This document shows, one piece after another, positions 25,831 through 37,900 of a stretch of DNA of 64,000 nt. The position numbers and the translations under genes are program-made. The DNA comes from Pelodera strongyloides (Eukaryota; Nematoda; Chromadorea; Rhabditida; Rhabditidae), in contig JAANDG010000007.1 in the NCBI GenBank assembly GCA_036852015.1, positions 434,001 through 498,000 on the forward strand, read 5' to 3'. Positions within the stretch are counted from its first letter, which is position 1. Each line of letters begins with the position of its first letter. The notes beneath the pieces are model-generated. The model did not search any database and was not told where the DNA came from. It worked only from the letters and a program-made list of their open reading frames with translations.

Positions 25831-27675
25831 TACACTTAGAAAGAAAGACAACTTTAATACAAACACGAATATACCCGGGCAAGACGAATCAGAGGAAATG
25901 GAAAGAAATACGGAGACAACCTAAGCTAAGCCAGCACCAGGAAATTTAAAAGTGATATTACCCTACCGTTGAAGGAATTTTTTTTTTTTTTTTTGAAATA
26001 AAGAGGAAACAAAAGGAACGACCTATCCTATTTAATGGATATCTATCGAATAGAGCTAAATATGACTCATCGACATCGCTTTTGAAAAAGAATCCTATCT
26101 CGCCCCCTCTACTCCAAAAAAAAAACCAAATTAAACCCTAGATAACAAAGGCAAACAGTAAAAAGTAAACAAAATTCTATAATTCTATGGAATTTTGAAT
26201 GATAAGTAGTTATTACTTAATAATGTAAAGATATCTGTAATAAACTTTTCAAATCATTTTTTTTTTATAAAAAGCGAAAAAGCTCGAAAATCACTTTCGA
26301 AAAAGAGTTCAATATCGACTAAACATTCCACAGGGCGGAGTTTCCACGATTTAGCACTCTGTTGCCACACACACACTGATCAGTCAGTGTATATAAAGAT
26401 AGGAAATGTTCGAGAGAAAAAGCGAAACGTTTCGAAATTGAACAAATTCCGCTATTAGCAGTAACACTGGCTGGTAGTACACTCAGCCGAGGATGTAACA
26501 AAAAAATAGCCGAAAAAAAGCAAAGAAATTTTTACTTGCGCATAATGAAAGGTCATATATATTTTTCCTGCCTTCTGAAATATAAGCAACCAGCAATAAT
26601 TTTGCCACTATAATTATAGTTGAGAAATTCGTTGAGGCGATGAAAGATGAGAAAATCACAGCCAACACGAGACGCCTCGCACATAAATAAAATCTGGCTG
26701 GGGCATGGGGCTGTGTGTGAAAGAGAGAAAGAAAACAGTTATAGCGATAGCCTGGCACAGCTGCACCTCACACTAATTAAAAAAACATGCATAAAAGTTA
26801 GTTTTAATGAAATTTAGAAGTTAAAATAGATAGATAAGGGGCACAACAAATACCAGCCCGGCCCGTGCTTCCGTGCTTGTGTTTATCCCCAGTAGGGCAG
26901 CCCTGCGGCCGCAGAGACCTATTGATCAGGGGCAGCCGGGCGAAAATGCCTGGCAACACCGCTACTTTCTATTCCAAGAATGGCAAGAAACATGGTGGGT
27001 TATGATGGGTGTGAATCCCGCAAGTTAAGTAAATTAAGGGATTTGGTCACTAAAATAACACCCGCCAGAAGTTTTTGAAATGAAAAATGAAGCGAAATGT
27101 ATGGGCAGTGAATCCCACTCAAAAATAAAAACTTATAAAATCCTCAAGGTGGTTCGAAAGTGATTTTAAGCTCCATGCACATACGGAATATGGAGGACCA
27201 CTTATTGTTAGCATTAGCAGAACATGATAATCGACAAGATATTAGAAGAGGAAGAGTCAAAATAGAAATACATCAGGTACAATGCAGAATCCAGATAAAG
27301 AAATTGGAAACAAGACAAAACAAATATTACACAAAAAGTTCAAAATAATATTTCGAACTTACAATGAGGTGTCCCGGAACGAAGAAGACGCAGACGTTGC
27401 CGACGTGGAGAGGAGAATCTGAAAATGATAAAATGATAATAAAAAAATCATTTCTTCGTCTTTGAACGGCCAATTCACCACATAAAATTTGTTAAAATGT
27501 GACTTAATACCCTTACCATCCCACATCCCAATTTTAAACCAAAACCATTGTTTCTTTAATTTGCGCTGTGTTGTTCACTTTTGTTCATGCAGAATAACGT
27601 ACTTTCAATAATAAAACCCACCTCAGGAGTCTCGGAGACTCTGGCCCGTGCAGCTCGTTGCTTTCTTGTCGACAT
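20316..27675 (-). CDS. lmn-1: Nuclear lamin, long-head isoform from an upstream promoter, 572 aa
   Basis: Two upstream exons at 27622-27675 and 27363-27418 replace the first exon of the short-head form and join exon 25432-25510 in phase 2. The new head starts MSTRKQRAARARVSETPE, then a Ser/Thr-rich stretch ending FRDTSL. It begins like nematode lamin heads (Met-Ser-x-Arg-Lys, then basic residues), which supports it as the canonical start. The splice sites are GAG|GTGGGT, TTTTCAG|ATT and CATT|GTAAGT. Its first ATG is followed by an open frame up to the splice site. The internal short-head exon at 25772-25830 would be skipped. Regulation is inferred: two promoters, or trans-splicing at two sites, could give stage or tissue difference. 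Confidence 0.75.
22975..23095 (+). mobile_element. 3' tail of an unidentified mobile element (copy 2, in a lamin intron)
   Basis: GGAACTCGCCGCCTAACGAA, GGACCAAGTCATAAG and CCCTTGAATAAAGGAGCACG match the tails at 53277 and 56540 and, inverted, the one at 53590-53695. A frame WNSPPNEQDQVI to a stop is readable. Confidence 0.55.
25831..27362. promoter_or_regulatory. Region upstream of the internal lamin first exon
   Basis: This is intron for the long lamin isoform and promoter for the short one. On the minus strand a TATATA box-like string lies at about 26390-26396. T runs are at 25979-25994 and 26258-26268. A GC-rich patch at 26850-26960 contains GCGGCCGC. No other exon was found. Confidence 0.35.
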
Positions 27676-29590
27676 CCTACAGTTCAAACTAGGTAACTAA
27701 AAAGGACCCATCATTAAAACACTATAAAAAAAACTAGACATGCCGTTATTTCGTTATAGCAAAAGCACATACAAATAATAATTCAAAATCAATATAAAAG
27801 AGAGTAAACAGAACTAGAGAACACATCAAAATGGAGTTTAGAGTTAGAAATTCAAGGATTTTTGTTTCTTAAAAATGCCGAACTGTGGCACAGCAGAATC
27901 TCAACTAAGAATAAATCACGCACTTTTAACAACCCTCTATCTAGTTAGCAGGTAGCATAGAGGAGGTGAGAGGGGCCGGGAGGGCAGTCTAAATTCAAGG
28001 CCATTTACATAAAAGAGGCTAGCCACACTGCGACGGCAGCCCAGAAAACATTTACAACACACCTAGACCTAGAGACCAGGGAAATGTAACAAAAAATGGC
28101 AAGGGGACTGTCGGCAAAGATGTAAAGAAGACCGTTGAGAATTTGTAAAAAGGTTATGCAGCCAAATAAAATACCAGTTTGCAAGCTCTATAAAGTCAAC
28201 TCAAGCTCAGGAGGATCCACAAACTGAAATATACGGCTATATGGCATAATGACTGAATAAATATGAACTGTGAAGAAAAACCAGAAATGGTCAAGGTGTG
28301 ATGGCAAGTAGCATAGCAGCTGTAAAACATCTAAACAGCGCTAAACCAATGCACATCACGCAAAGTATGCGGAGGTGTCTAATTAAAGATACCGCGTAAA
28401 GAGCGTGAATCTGCCGATTGGGTCACTCGAAGTGAAATTAGATACCCGAGCAATCTTCTACATCTTTTGATGTATCACAGGATATTCGAAATTGCGAGAC
28501 GGCCCAGAGCCCAGAGTCCAGAGCGAAGAAACGGGAAACTGGATGTTGAACAAAAATCACACAAAGCCATCAAGAATTGTTCTCAACAAGATGCATCAAT
28601 AAAAATAAACAACGTGAAAAAGTATTTGACGTTTCTTTATGATGTAATTAAATAAACCCTTTATGTACAAGAAGTCATAAAGGAGAAAGTGAACTAGTAA
28701 TAGTAAACAACCCCAGACCCCAGACTAGACATTGTTAGAGGCCCTCGAAAAACCGACCGATTGCACAAAATTGATCCTTTTTGCGACGCCATCCCATACA
28801 TACAAACATACTTTGGCGGGAAGAGGGGTCTCCCCTCCCTTCCTCACCCTCTACACTTAACTACACTATCCCATGTGGAACAATCTCTCCTTTCTCTCCC
28901 TCCTTATAATTCTCTTCTCTCCGTTTAATTCTCTCTGTCTTTCTTTTTCTACCACTCTCTCCTCTCTTTCTCACTCAGTTATCTGTTTGTTGCATACCCC
29001 CAGCAAAAAAAAAACTAGCAAGAAAATATAACCCACGGATTACGCAACATACAACATGTGGAGATTAGTTGATTAAAACAAGCATTGATCTGGTCAACGC
29101 TCACTAGAATATAGAATGAGGAAGACGAAATTCCGAATAATCAACTCCTAAATTGTGCAGGTGTGATCATAACAAAAAAAGCAAACAATAGCATAGAAGC
29201 AAGCAATTTCCAACAAACTATCTTGTATTTGGTATATCCATACGGGTACAAAAAAACACTACGCGAAACAAAACAAAATTTTGTTTTCTGAAATCTACTG
29301 TGAACTGTGACTGCCGTTGTTTGCCCTGACCAAAGAATTGGCTGGAAATGCTAGGGTCATGGACTATTCTAGGAAAAAGAAAAATGATCGTGAATAGAAT
29401 AGCCATGCACAGAGACATACACGTACGGCACACACATGTGCGTGTGTGTGATTTGAATGGGGTAAGGGGTTAGGATTGGACGCGGGTCAGAGGGGAGGAC
29501 AGCGAGGGCAATAGCAATGTGCAAGCACAGGCACACAACATGTGCAGATGTGCAGACTAGAGTAGAGAGCAGGACGGGGCGAAATATATG
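27676..29590. other. Spacer between lamin 5' end and retrotransposon 3' end
   Basis: I see no exon chain on either strand. It should hold the promoter of the long lamin isoform. A pyrimidine-rich tract lies at 28840-28990 (TCTC-rich) and a GT/CA-rich patch at 29400-29560. Confidence 0.45.
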
Positions 29591-29751
29591 AATACTTTAT
29601 TCAGTGTACACCGAAGTAAAGCGGAAGACAAAAAAAACGACAACAATAATATAACAACAACAACAAAACAAATAACAGTGAGAGTAACAAAGCGCATATA
29701 ACAAGCGACAAAAACTATGTACAACAATGGAATGAAGGTACATGTGAATAA

Positions 29752-32633
29752 CTAAGGGTGAATGTTTCTATTTGCTACTTCATAAAGCTCGATTAGATCA
29801 AGCTCGTCAATGCGGGTTTTAAACGAATCAACGGAACTCGAAAGAACAATACTATCAGGAAGTAGGTTCCACAAACGAGTGGCCCTGTGCTTAAACGAGA
29901 ACAGAGATTGGGTAAGTTTAACAGAATCCTGAATAAGAGTTAAAGAGTTACCATTTCGACGTGGTCTGTGATTCACCTGAAACATGTTTGCCAAAACCGG
30001 ATGTGCATTATTATAACCTCGGACAATTTTGAAACATTCAATGAGATCGAACAAAATTCTACGATGATGGAGAGATTTGAGACCAAAAACAACAAGACGT
30101 TCAGAATAGGAAAACGAGTTATAATAGTCATTGTCAATTCTACGAAGCACACGTTTAGTAAAACGCCGCTGTACCTTTTCAATAGCGTCAATCTCACTTT
30201 TCAGGTACGGCGACCAAACGGAGGTTGCATACTCAAGCAGGGGCCTACAATAAGTAACATAAGCTTTACGATAAACATCAATGCTATGATGACAAATGGA
30301 GCGAAGTATACGATTTGCACAACAAGAAGAAGTACTAATTCTTTGCTTAATATGAGCCTTAAAACATAAATCCGGGGAAAACAAAACACCAAGATCACGA
30401 ACGACATCAGTTACTGGTGGAATGAGGGTATTATTTAAACGAAGAGGAAAAGAGTGGTGGGTCTTAGTAGTCACAGAAAAATGTTGACACTTTGGCTCAG
30501 AAATGGTCATTTTCCATATCTCAGCCCAACTGGAAATATTGCGAAGTTCTTTTTGAAAAGCATTCCAGGCAGGCCAGGGCCCTAGTTTTGGCATAACACG
30601 GGAAATCTTAACATCATCCGCGTACATAACAATGGAGCTATCTCCAAGAGAGCAATCGTCAATGTCATTAATAAAAATTAAGAAAAGCAACGGGCCTAAA
30701 ACACTACCCTGAGGTACTCCACTGGAGCAAGGTTGGATAGAAGACAAGGTATTCTGGTATCTAACCTGAAAGGTACGGTTTGCAAGATAAGAACTAATCC
30801 AATTAAGCATTATGTCAGAAACTCCATAATTCTTGAGCTTATGTAAGAGAAAACGGTGGTTAACAACATCAAACGCCTTAGCAAAATCAATATAAACACA
30901 TTCCAAGTTATCATCGGATTCTTTAGCAGAGAGCCATTCATATAAGCATAAAAGAAGTTGCGAAGTTGTATTACGGCCTTTTAGAAAGCCAAATTGATTA
31001 AGAGACAAAAAACCGTTAACAGACATGTGGTACGTTAATTTATGCTTAACTACCAATTCAAATAATTTACAAAATGAGGAGGTGAGAGAAATTGGCCGGT
31101 AGTTAAGGACGGACGTGCGAGGTGGTTTTTTGGAAAGGGGTGAAACAATTGCATGTCGCCATTCCTTAGGAACCTTCCCAGTTAAAAACGATTTGTTAAA
31201 AAATTTACACAATAAGGGCATTAAAACTACTTTAAGATTTTTTATAACAAAAGAAGAAATCCCTTCAGGAGTAAAAGATTTCTTAGGGCTCAAGTTTTTC
31301 ATTGCATTCTCAACAGAGGACAGAGTGAACAATTCATCTTCAAATGGAACGGAAACATCTTTTGGGGAGAGAAACGGTAGAGGACAATCATCATCAGATA
31401 AATAAACAGAATGGAAATAAGTGGCGAACGAATCAGCAATACTAGACTCCTTGGTGAGAAACTCACCTTTCGTACTCGGATCTTCAAATCTCCTCGATAT
31501 GGCCTGCGGGTCCTTCGTCTTGGAGTTGAGATACGCATAAAAGCGTTTAGGGTCATTAGAAAACACAGCTCTACGTTCAATATTAGCTTCAAATTTCTTA
31601 CACAACGAGCGATAACGCTTATCACAATACTCAAAATTTTCTTGGCCACCAGGTTTATCAATTTGCACAAGAGCTACCTCAGCACGTTCTTTTGCTCTTT
31701 CAATATGAGCAGGGACATAAGGCTTACTAGAAACTAATGCATTCGAAGCGGGAAGAGAACTATCAAGTGCAGATTTAATAATACCAATCAACAAATCATA
31801 ATCATCCTGAATGGATGTAAATGGCGAACAGAAACGAGAAAAATCAGAAGAGGCGATAATAGACATAGCTTTTTCAAAATCGACCGAGGAATAGTTTACA
31901 CAGTTACCGGTTTTGGACACAGGTGGAATTTCGAGAATGAGGTTGCAGACCACGCCGTAATGGTCGCTTCCGCCAACGGGAGGGACAATATGGACATCAC
32001 CTACAATGTCGAGCGAATCTGAAAGTACAACATCTAAAATATTGTCATTTCTGGTAAACGACGGAGATAAATTTAGAAAATGAAGGCAATTATAAATCAA
32101 AAAATCTTCAAAAGAAGAACAAAATGTACCAGTAAAATCAAGCGAACCGTCTTGCGAACAACGAACAGAAAAATTCCAATCACCTATTAGCACATTCGAA
32201 TCCCTATCCAACAAATATTTTTCTAGAAAATCAAAGAAAGAAAGAGTTTGCGAGGAATTACAACTAGGGGGCCTGTAGCAAAGAAATAAACGCATAACAT
32301 CAGAAGAACCGTGTAGGTCAACAATGCAAATATTAACGTTTTCAATAGTACCAACAAAAACTTCAACAGTGGGAACATTTCTATCAATGAAAAGAGCACA
32401 ACCACCACCAGTTCGGTCATTACGATCACAACGATAAACAGTGTACAAATTAGATGGGTCAAGTATGGCAGAAGTATCATCCGAAGAGAGCCAAGACTCA
32501 GAGATTCCAATTACAGAATACTGCTTAGTTCGAGTCATAGTCTGAATAACATGCAAACGATTATGCCTACGAGAAAGAGCAGAATGTGCGTTAAAAGAAA
32601 TACATGAAAGATTCTTATTAACAGAACTACCTA
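29752..32633 (-). CDS. Retrotransposon ORF2: APE endonuclease and reverse transcriptase
   Basis: Domains in order: APE-type endonuclease, with its N-terminal motif (LSCISFNAHSALSRRHNRL) encoded before any in-frame ATG, then ISESWL, GDWN and SDHYGV; then reverse transcriptase, with YRPISLTSS, NQFGFLKGRNT, YIDFAKAFDVVNH, GVPQGSVLGPLLF and the catalytic YADD. A C-terminal region follows. The first in-frame ATG is at 32538, inside the endonuclease, and a TTG at 32556 precedes it; the frame stays open upstream and overlaps the end of ORF1 in the -1 register. Translation may use frameshifting or reinitiation. No stop or frameshift breaks the enzyme, so it may be active. Clade is judged from motif style only. 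Confidence 0.88.
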
Positions 32634-33473
32634 AGTTGTGGTGTTGGTTTGCTGTGCCCCAAAAACCGGGTCCGGACGAGGGTCCGGACGCGATTTTTTG
32701 GTCACGTGAGGGAACCTACTAGGGGTCTCCGAAGAGAGAAGAAGATCCCTTTTTTGTTGTTGCCGAGAAACTACATCAGCATTAAAAGTGTAAGGCTGGG
32801 TGGGGGGAAGAGGAGAGGGAAGAATTTTAGAAAGGAGGGGGGTTTTACATACGCTAACCGAAACCGACGGTGAGTCGACGACCATGGCGTCATTGTCATC
32901 TCGTTGGGCGGGAACATCAGAGACCGTCACGGGCACGATCGCGGGAGCAGACACAGGCACTTGCACGGGGTGGCGAGGCACGGATCGACGAACTGGGTGT
33001 TGGCGGGGAGGATTTGGAATGGGGTTGGTAACAGCGGGAGCGGGGCGAGCCTTGCGGATGTACAGGAACCGAAGGTAAAAAGGAGCAGTCAGCAGAGAGT
33101 CCAACTGGTAGCAAGAGACGAGGTCCTTGGCCTGGTGCGACGAATGGAATTGGACTTTTACAGCTCTTGGGCGGTGAGGAGAGGGGCGGCCCATACGATA
33201 GCTGTCCAAAATGAGTCCGTCCAAACCATAAAAGGCCAGAATTTCTTCCAAGAGCATACGATCATGCTCTCTACGAACTTTAGAAGTGACATCAGGGTGT
33301 TTGGCAAGTTCGGGTAGGCCATAAATAATTACCGAATTATTAGGTATATAGGTACCTTCAAAACGGTCCACAGGTGGCATCGGTCTCCGGAACTGAGGGG
33401 GTGGCACTGGCATTGGATGGGCGGGGTGACGGACATTCAAATCCATCAGCGGCTTCTTCTTCCTTTCCTCCAT
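32631..33473 (-). CDS. Retrotransposon ORF1, RRM-like nucleic-acid-binding protein
   Basis: Starting at the ATG at 33473 it has 280 residues. The open frame runs back to 33533, but there it reads SL1 sequence and has no ATG. The N-terminal third is basic and Pro-rich. The middle (NSVIIYGLPE, LDSYRMGR, RPRAVKVQFHSS) has the layout of the RRM-like domain of many non-LTR ORF1 proteins. The C-terminal third is Pro-rich and basic. I see no CCHC zinc knuckle. ORF1 proteins bind the element RNA in the cytoplasmic particle. The stop TAG overlaps the open ORF2 frame. Confidence 0.75.
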   Translation of the reverse strand: MEERKKKPLMDLNVRHPAHPMPVPPPQFRRPMPPVDRFEGTYIPNNSVIIYGLPELAKHPDVTSKVRREHDRMLLEEILAFYGLDGLILDSYRMGRPSPHRPRAVKVQFHSSHQAKDLVSCYQLDSLLTAPFYLRFLYIRKARPAPAVTNPIPNPPRQHPVRRSVPRHPVQVPVSAPAIVPVTVSDVPAQRDDNDAMVVDSPSVSVSVCKTPLLSKILPSPLPPTQPYTFNADVVSRQQQKRDLLLSSETPSRFPHVTKKSRPDPRPDPVFGAQQTNTTT

Positions 33474-33528
33474 CTTCCATTCCAATCCTCCCACGTCCTC
33501 CAAGCATTCACTGAGCACACGGTACCTG

Positions 33529-33550
33529 CTCAAACTTGGGTAATTAAACC
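33529..33550 (-). repeat. SL1 spliced-leader copy, proximal
   Basis: The minus strand reads the 22 bases of nematode SL1 (GGTTTAATTACCC then AAGTTTGAG) without mismatch. It is followed directly by CAGGTACCGTG and the ORF1 leader. Confidence 0.95.
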
Positions 33551-33566
33551 TGCATTCAAGTTCAAC

Positions 33567-33588
33567 CTCAAACTTGGGTAATTAAACC
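33567..33588 (-). repeat. SL1 spliced-leader copy, distal
   Basis: A second exact 22-base SL1 match lies 16 bases upstream of the first. The spacer between them ends in TGCA, and with the next G forms TGCAG, a good 3' splice acceptor. Confidence 0.95.
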
Positions 33589-34900
33589 TCTGGAACCTCT
33601 GGAACATAGAAGAGAGCCTCTGGAACATAGAAGGGGAACTGAAGTGACAGATGTACACTGAGATGGTGGGACGGTTGTTGAGTACAAAGAAAGGTCAGGG
33701 AATCATGGTTTTGCCAGATCGAACGAACAAATTCAATCGAATCAATCTGATTTAGATGGATAACTAGATGCCGTCAAGAGAATGAGTTATCGAAATAGCA
33801 TCCTGCCTAAAGTCCATCGCCGTTTACACTGATCCTGCTAGATCTTAAGAGAAACTCGGAAACTGATTTCAATCCAATTAATTTTCCGTGTATCAACACG
33901 TTGCCAAACCAAATGTCAAACAGAGAAAGGGGGGGGGGAGTGGTGAGTAAGAAGACACCAGTGCTGAAACTAAACAAGAAACAGCTATTTCTAAAAACTC
34001 CAGGGAGAACGGCAGAATAATCAACTAGTTATCACAAAAGGAAGAAGAAGTGTTGTGAAAATATAGGTTCGGGACTGAATAAGGAATGGAGAGAGAGTCG
34101 GGACACTAACCTAACATTCGGATGACAAATGGGCGGAATCGCGAAATTAAACTGAGGTTTTCAAGCCAAGGATAAGCGAGATGGTTGTTGTATAGTTCAA
34201 CTCCTGACTTACCTTTAGATCTTGAAGATTCAGCACATTTCCGAAACAGATTTTATATGGAATAGGTACTACTTTTTACCCTTTTCTTACTTACGCGTCC
34301 GGAAAGGTTCATTTATGAAGATTCGAAACATCACAAAATGTTAATAGTACAAATAAAAACCAACAAAAACATATACAACACAGGACAAACACGCAAAGGA
34401 CCAAATACGCGACATGCATCGCAAGCAAAATAATTCATTTGAAAAAAAACCGTATTTTGGATTGTTCGCTCAGGAAAATTTAAAATAAACCACTTCTACG
34501 GTACCGGTCCGGTATATAGCAAATGGTGATATGCACGCAATTGGTTTTCTCAGACAAGCTATAAAAATTACATATTTAATAAATTTATTAAAATATCTTT
34601 GCGCGATAATAAACGTAAATAGCACACTTCAACATATACAGTATGTAGTGAAAGACATGTGGTTAAATGTCATTTTTTATAAGGCACTACAAGTAAGCAA
34701 AACAATATCATTTCACAAAACAGGCCACTTACACAAAACTATAAAATTGGAAAAGTACATAAAATGGAAAACTAAGCTCTTTGGAGGTACCACTTCAAAC
34801 GGGGTTAATATGAAGATGAGGGAATATACTGCAACAAATAAAGTGTTATGTGGTTCGGTTATTAAATGCTATTTATTATATTTATTAGTATTTATGATTA
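33589..34900. other. Spacer between retrotransposon and CCP gene 3' end
   Basis: Beside the element there is a short direct repeat of CTCTGGAACATAGAAG (33589-33640) and a G run at 33932-33940. The 381-base open frame at 34531-34911 has no recognisable content and overlaps the CCP gene end on the other strand. On the minus strand AATAAA occurs twice within 30 bases after the CCP stop. Confidence 0.5.
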
Positions 34901-37900
34901 TTAACCATTAGTCTGTTGACAAGTACCAAGTCCCGATGCAGGTTCCCAGCCAGCTGGACTACATAACATCGTAGGCTGCCCATTCACGAGAAAACCGTGA
35001 TCACAGTAAAGGAGAGCCGTAGTTCCGACGTCAAAGTCTCCACTACGTCCCGATTGGATATACGTTATCTAAATGCAGGACTTTTCAACGAATGATTGCC
35101 GACGCATATAAGCTGATGAAACATGGATGATGCGTGGCGAAAATGTGGCGAATGATGGGCGAAAAAACATGGAGGCGCGGCGAGATGTAGACGAATCTTG
35201 TTTTTCGCCGCGCGTCAAAAATACCAGCCCGCTCGCTGCAAAATTTTCACGCAGCCAGTTTTTATGCTACAGATCTTAGAGAACCTATTAAATTTTTGAA
35301 AAAACGTGTGGAAAAATCGTGCATTATATTTTCGAAAGAAGAGGATTCGTATTATATGCACATGTAACCCAGTAATTCTTATTCAGTCTTATTCTGCCAG
35401 CTAGTCGAACAGCTAATCTCATTAAATCCAAAGCTCAAAACATACCCGTCCATCCTTCGGCGGAGGCACTGGTCCGCACTTTTCCACCGGACGTACAGAA
35501 GAATCAGAAACACACCTTCCTAGCACAGGACGGAATTGTCCAGAGGAACACTTTGAGAATGATGGACCACTAAAACACAAAGAAATTATAAATAAAATAT
35601 TTCTGTATTCCGTTGCCGCTGGAGTACAAAAACCTCGGCATTTTGAACTGCGGAGCAAGTGCCTACAGTATCTTATTCGCAACGAAATCCCCCTATTACT
35701 TTTTCGTTACAAAATACTATTCAAGAACGATAACTTGAATCCCCCATTCAAAGGAGATATGACAGAATGTGATTCCTAAGCGGATGGCCTAAGCACCAGA
35801 AAACCCAAATTAAAGAATACCCTAAATAAATATATACCTAACAACGTATCCAATATTGCACTTCAACGCAGCTGTAGTTCCACCCGCGAAATTTCCAAAA
35901 TTACTTGGCGATGAGTAAGTTATCTGGAAAAAGTTTTTATCACAAGTTTTTTTATCACTCTCCCAAGTTCAGTAATGACACCTTTTAGATGCCCTCTACC
36001 TCTACATTGTAGTTTTACACATTTTCTATTCTATTCTACACTCTTAAACTCTCGTAATGTGTAGTCTTTTCCTTCTTATTTTTGTACTTCATATAATATT
36101 TTTCACGATATCTGTCTTCTTATAAAAAATCAATATCCCCAAGTAACTCTCTGTTTTTTTTTTTCAGAAAACATAATAATAAAAAGGAATGGCTCATCGT
36201 CTGACTCACTTCTCCGAAGGGCGGTGTAAAGGGCGTTGAACATTGATTGGAAAGTACTGTTTGAGGGTCTCCCTGAAGTACTTGGGGAGGGATTCCCAAT
36301 GGAGATGGGGAGCTAATAAATGGGTTCCCCAGGGTTGGCGCCGCTTGAATCAACGGGAAGGCCACAGGAGCCCGACGGCTGACAGGTTGACACGAACCGG
36401 GAGTTGGTTCCCACTTTCCTCCGACACAAGAAGGGTTCCCAGTGCCTAGAATGAGCGGAATTGAGCGGGCTTTGGGAGATTTTTTCTCCACTGGACGTAA
36501 GTTGTTATTACATATTATACCTTTTTATTAGAACCTTTGAACTTGTATATAAGAAGTTTTATTGTAGGATTTGCGTGATAAAACATATCACATGTGATAA
36601 CACTAACAATAAGGAAGCGCCTCAAACAGTAAGGGTCTCAATGGTGCTCGTTGTTACCGATCATACAGTTCACGAGTTCACTATATTAAACCCTGAAACT
36701 TTGAACTTGAACCCACCACTCAGTGTAGCGCCTGAATGACAGGTTATCATCGCTACAGTACCGGAATGGTACGGACCGAACCCGAATTCGTTGTAGGTTA
36801 CCTGAACCAAAAATACAGTAGTAGCAATTGTAAGATACACATATACACACATAGCTTACTATGTCGTGTTAGTCTGCAAGTCACTCCTCTCCTATCTGTT
36901 AGAAAACAAACAATACGTTGCGGATTTAAAATCCATATTTTAGAAGTTGGTGTATATTTTACCGTGGCATACGGCATAAGGGAGATTGGAGAACATAATT
37001 GGTTTAGATCCCCGGCTACGGTAGTCGAAGCACCAGATAAGCATGGTCCCATTATTGGTGACGTCCAGTGGCCATTTGTACAAGTTGAAGTGGCCGAGCC
37101 TTGAATTATGTAGAGTTCGAATCGAAATTGTATAAATTACAGGCTAAAAAGTAAAATCTCTGTCGGTGCTAAAATCGTTTTATCATTGCGCAGCGGTTGG
37201 TTTTCCGCAGGAACCTTATAAGTAAGGAATGCTAAGTTTAAAGCTTTGAAAAGCAACAAATGGACATAAATCTAGATAAAGATCTAGAAAAAGATTATAA
37301 GTAGAAACGAGAAGTACTCATTGAGAGAAGGCACGTAGGCCATGACCTTATATAGAGGCAAACTTTACTAACCTGCAGATGTAAAGAAACCGTTATAAAA
37401 TATAAATCTACCGTACCTCTTCCAACAAAATTTGCATCACAAGTCAACGTCGCAATTGTTCCCGCGACAAATGGGCCGATCGATTTTCCCTGTTAGGAGC
37501 AATAATCAATATTCTATATATAATTATAATAATTTGGGCTTATTTTAATGAAATTCACAATTTTAGTAGTCTCCAAAAAAGTAAGTGCCTGTGTGTGTTT
37601 CTCTCTTTTCATGTTAATTTACATTTGATACTGTTTTTCGTTTTTCTAAATAAAGAGTTTAAAGCGAAATACCGGCCGGTTTTTGAAACGCATCGAGTAC
37701 TCCCTGCTTGCCAATGCTTCATATGCAAATAAGCATAAATTTGAATAAAAAATAGACCCCAATAGACAACTTTTAGCAAAACTGCATAACAATGCTGATA
37801 TTTGAGATGCGTTTCAAAAACCGGCTGGTATTTTGCTTTAAAGCGAAATGCCAGCTCCTTTGGAAAATTTGCATATGATAAGCAAATCCTATGTATCCTA

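Larger units (their letters stand above)
29590..33588 (-). mobile_element. Non-LTR retrotransposon (Jockey/CR1-like), 5' end capped by two SL1 copies
   Basis: It has two overlapping open frames (an RRM-like ORF1, then an APE endonuclease + reverse transcriptase ORF2), a T/G-rich 3' UTR and a 3' region with AATAAA at about 29597-29602. Both long frames are intact, so the copy is young. The 5' edge coincides with a spliced-leader sequence, which implies that a trans-spliced transcript was reverse transcribed. The exact 3' end and a target-site duplication could not be fixed by eye. Confidence 0.88.

Noticed and set aside
28330..28470. Possible mitochondrial 12S rRNA insertion (ATTAGATACCC and GCGTAAAGAGCGTG words)
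   Set aside because: The two words are suggestive, but I could not extend the match to flanking rRNA helices and the spacing is not convincing.
34531..34911. 126-residue plus-strand open frame
   Set aside because: Low-complexity AT-rich frame with no splice context or recognisable motif; it overlaps the last exon of the CCP gene on the other strand.
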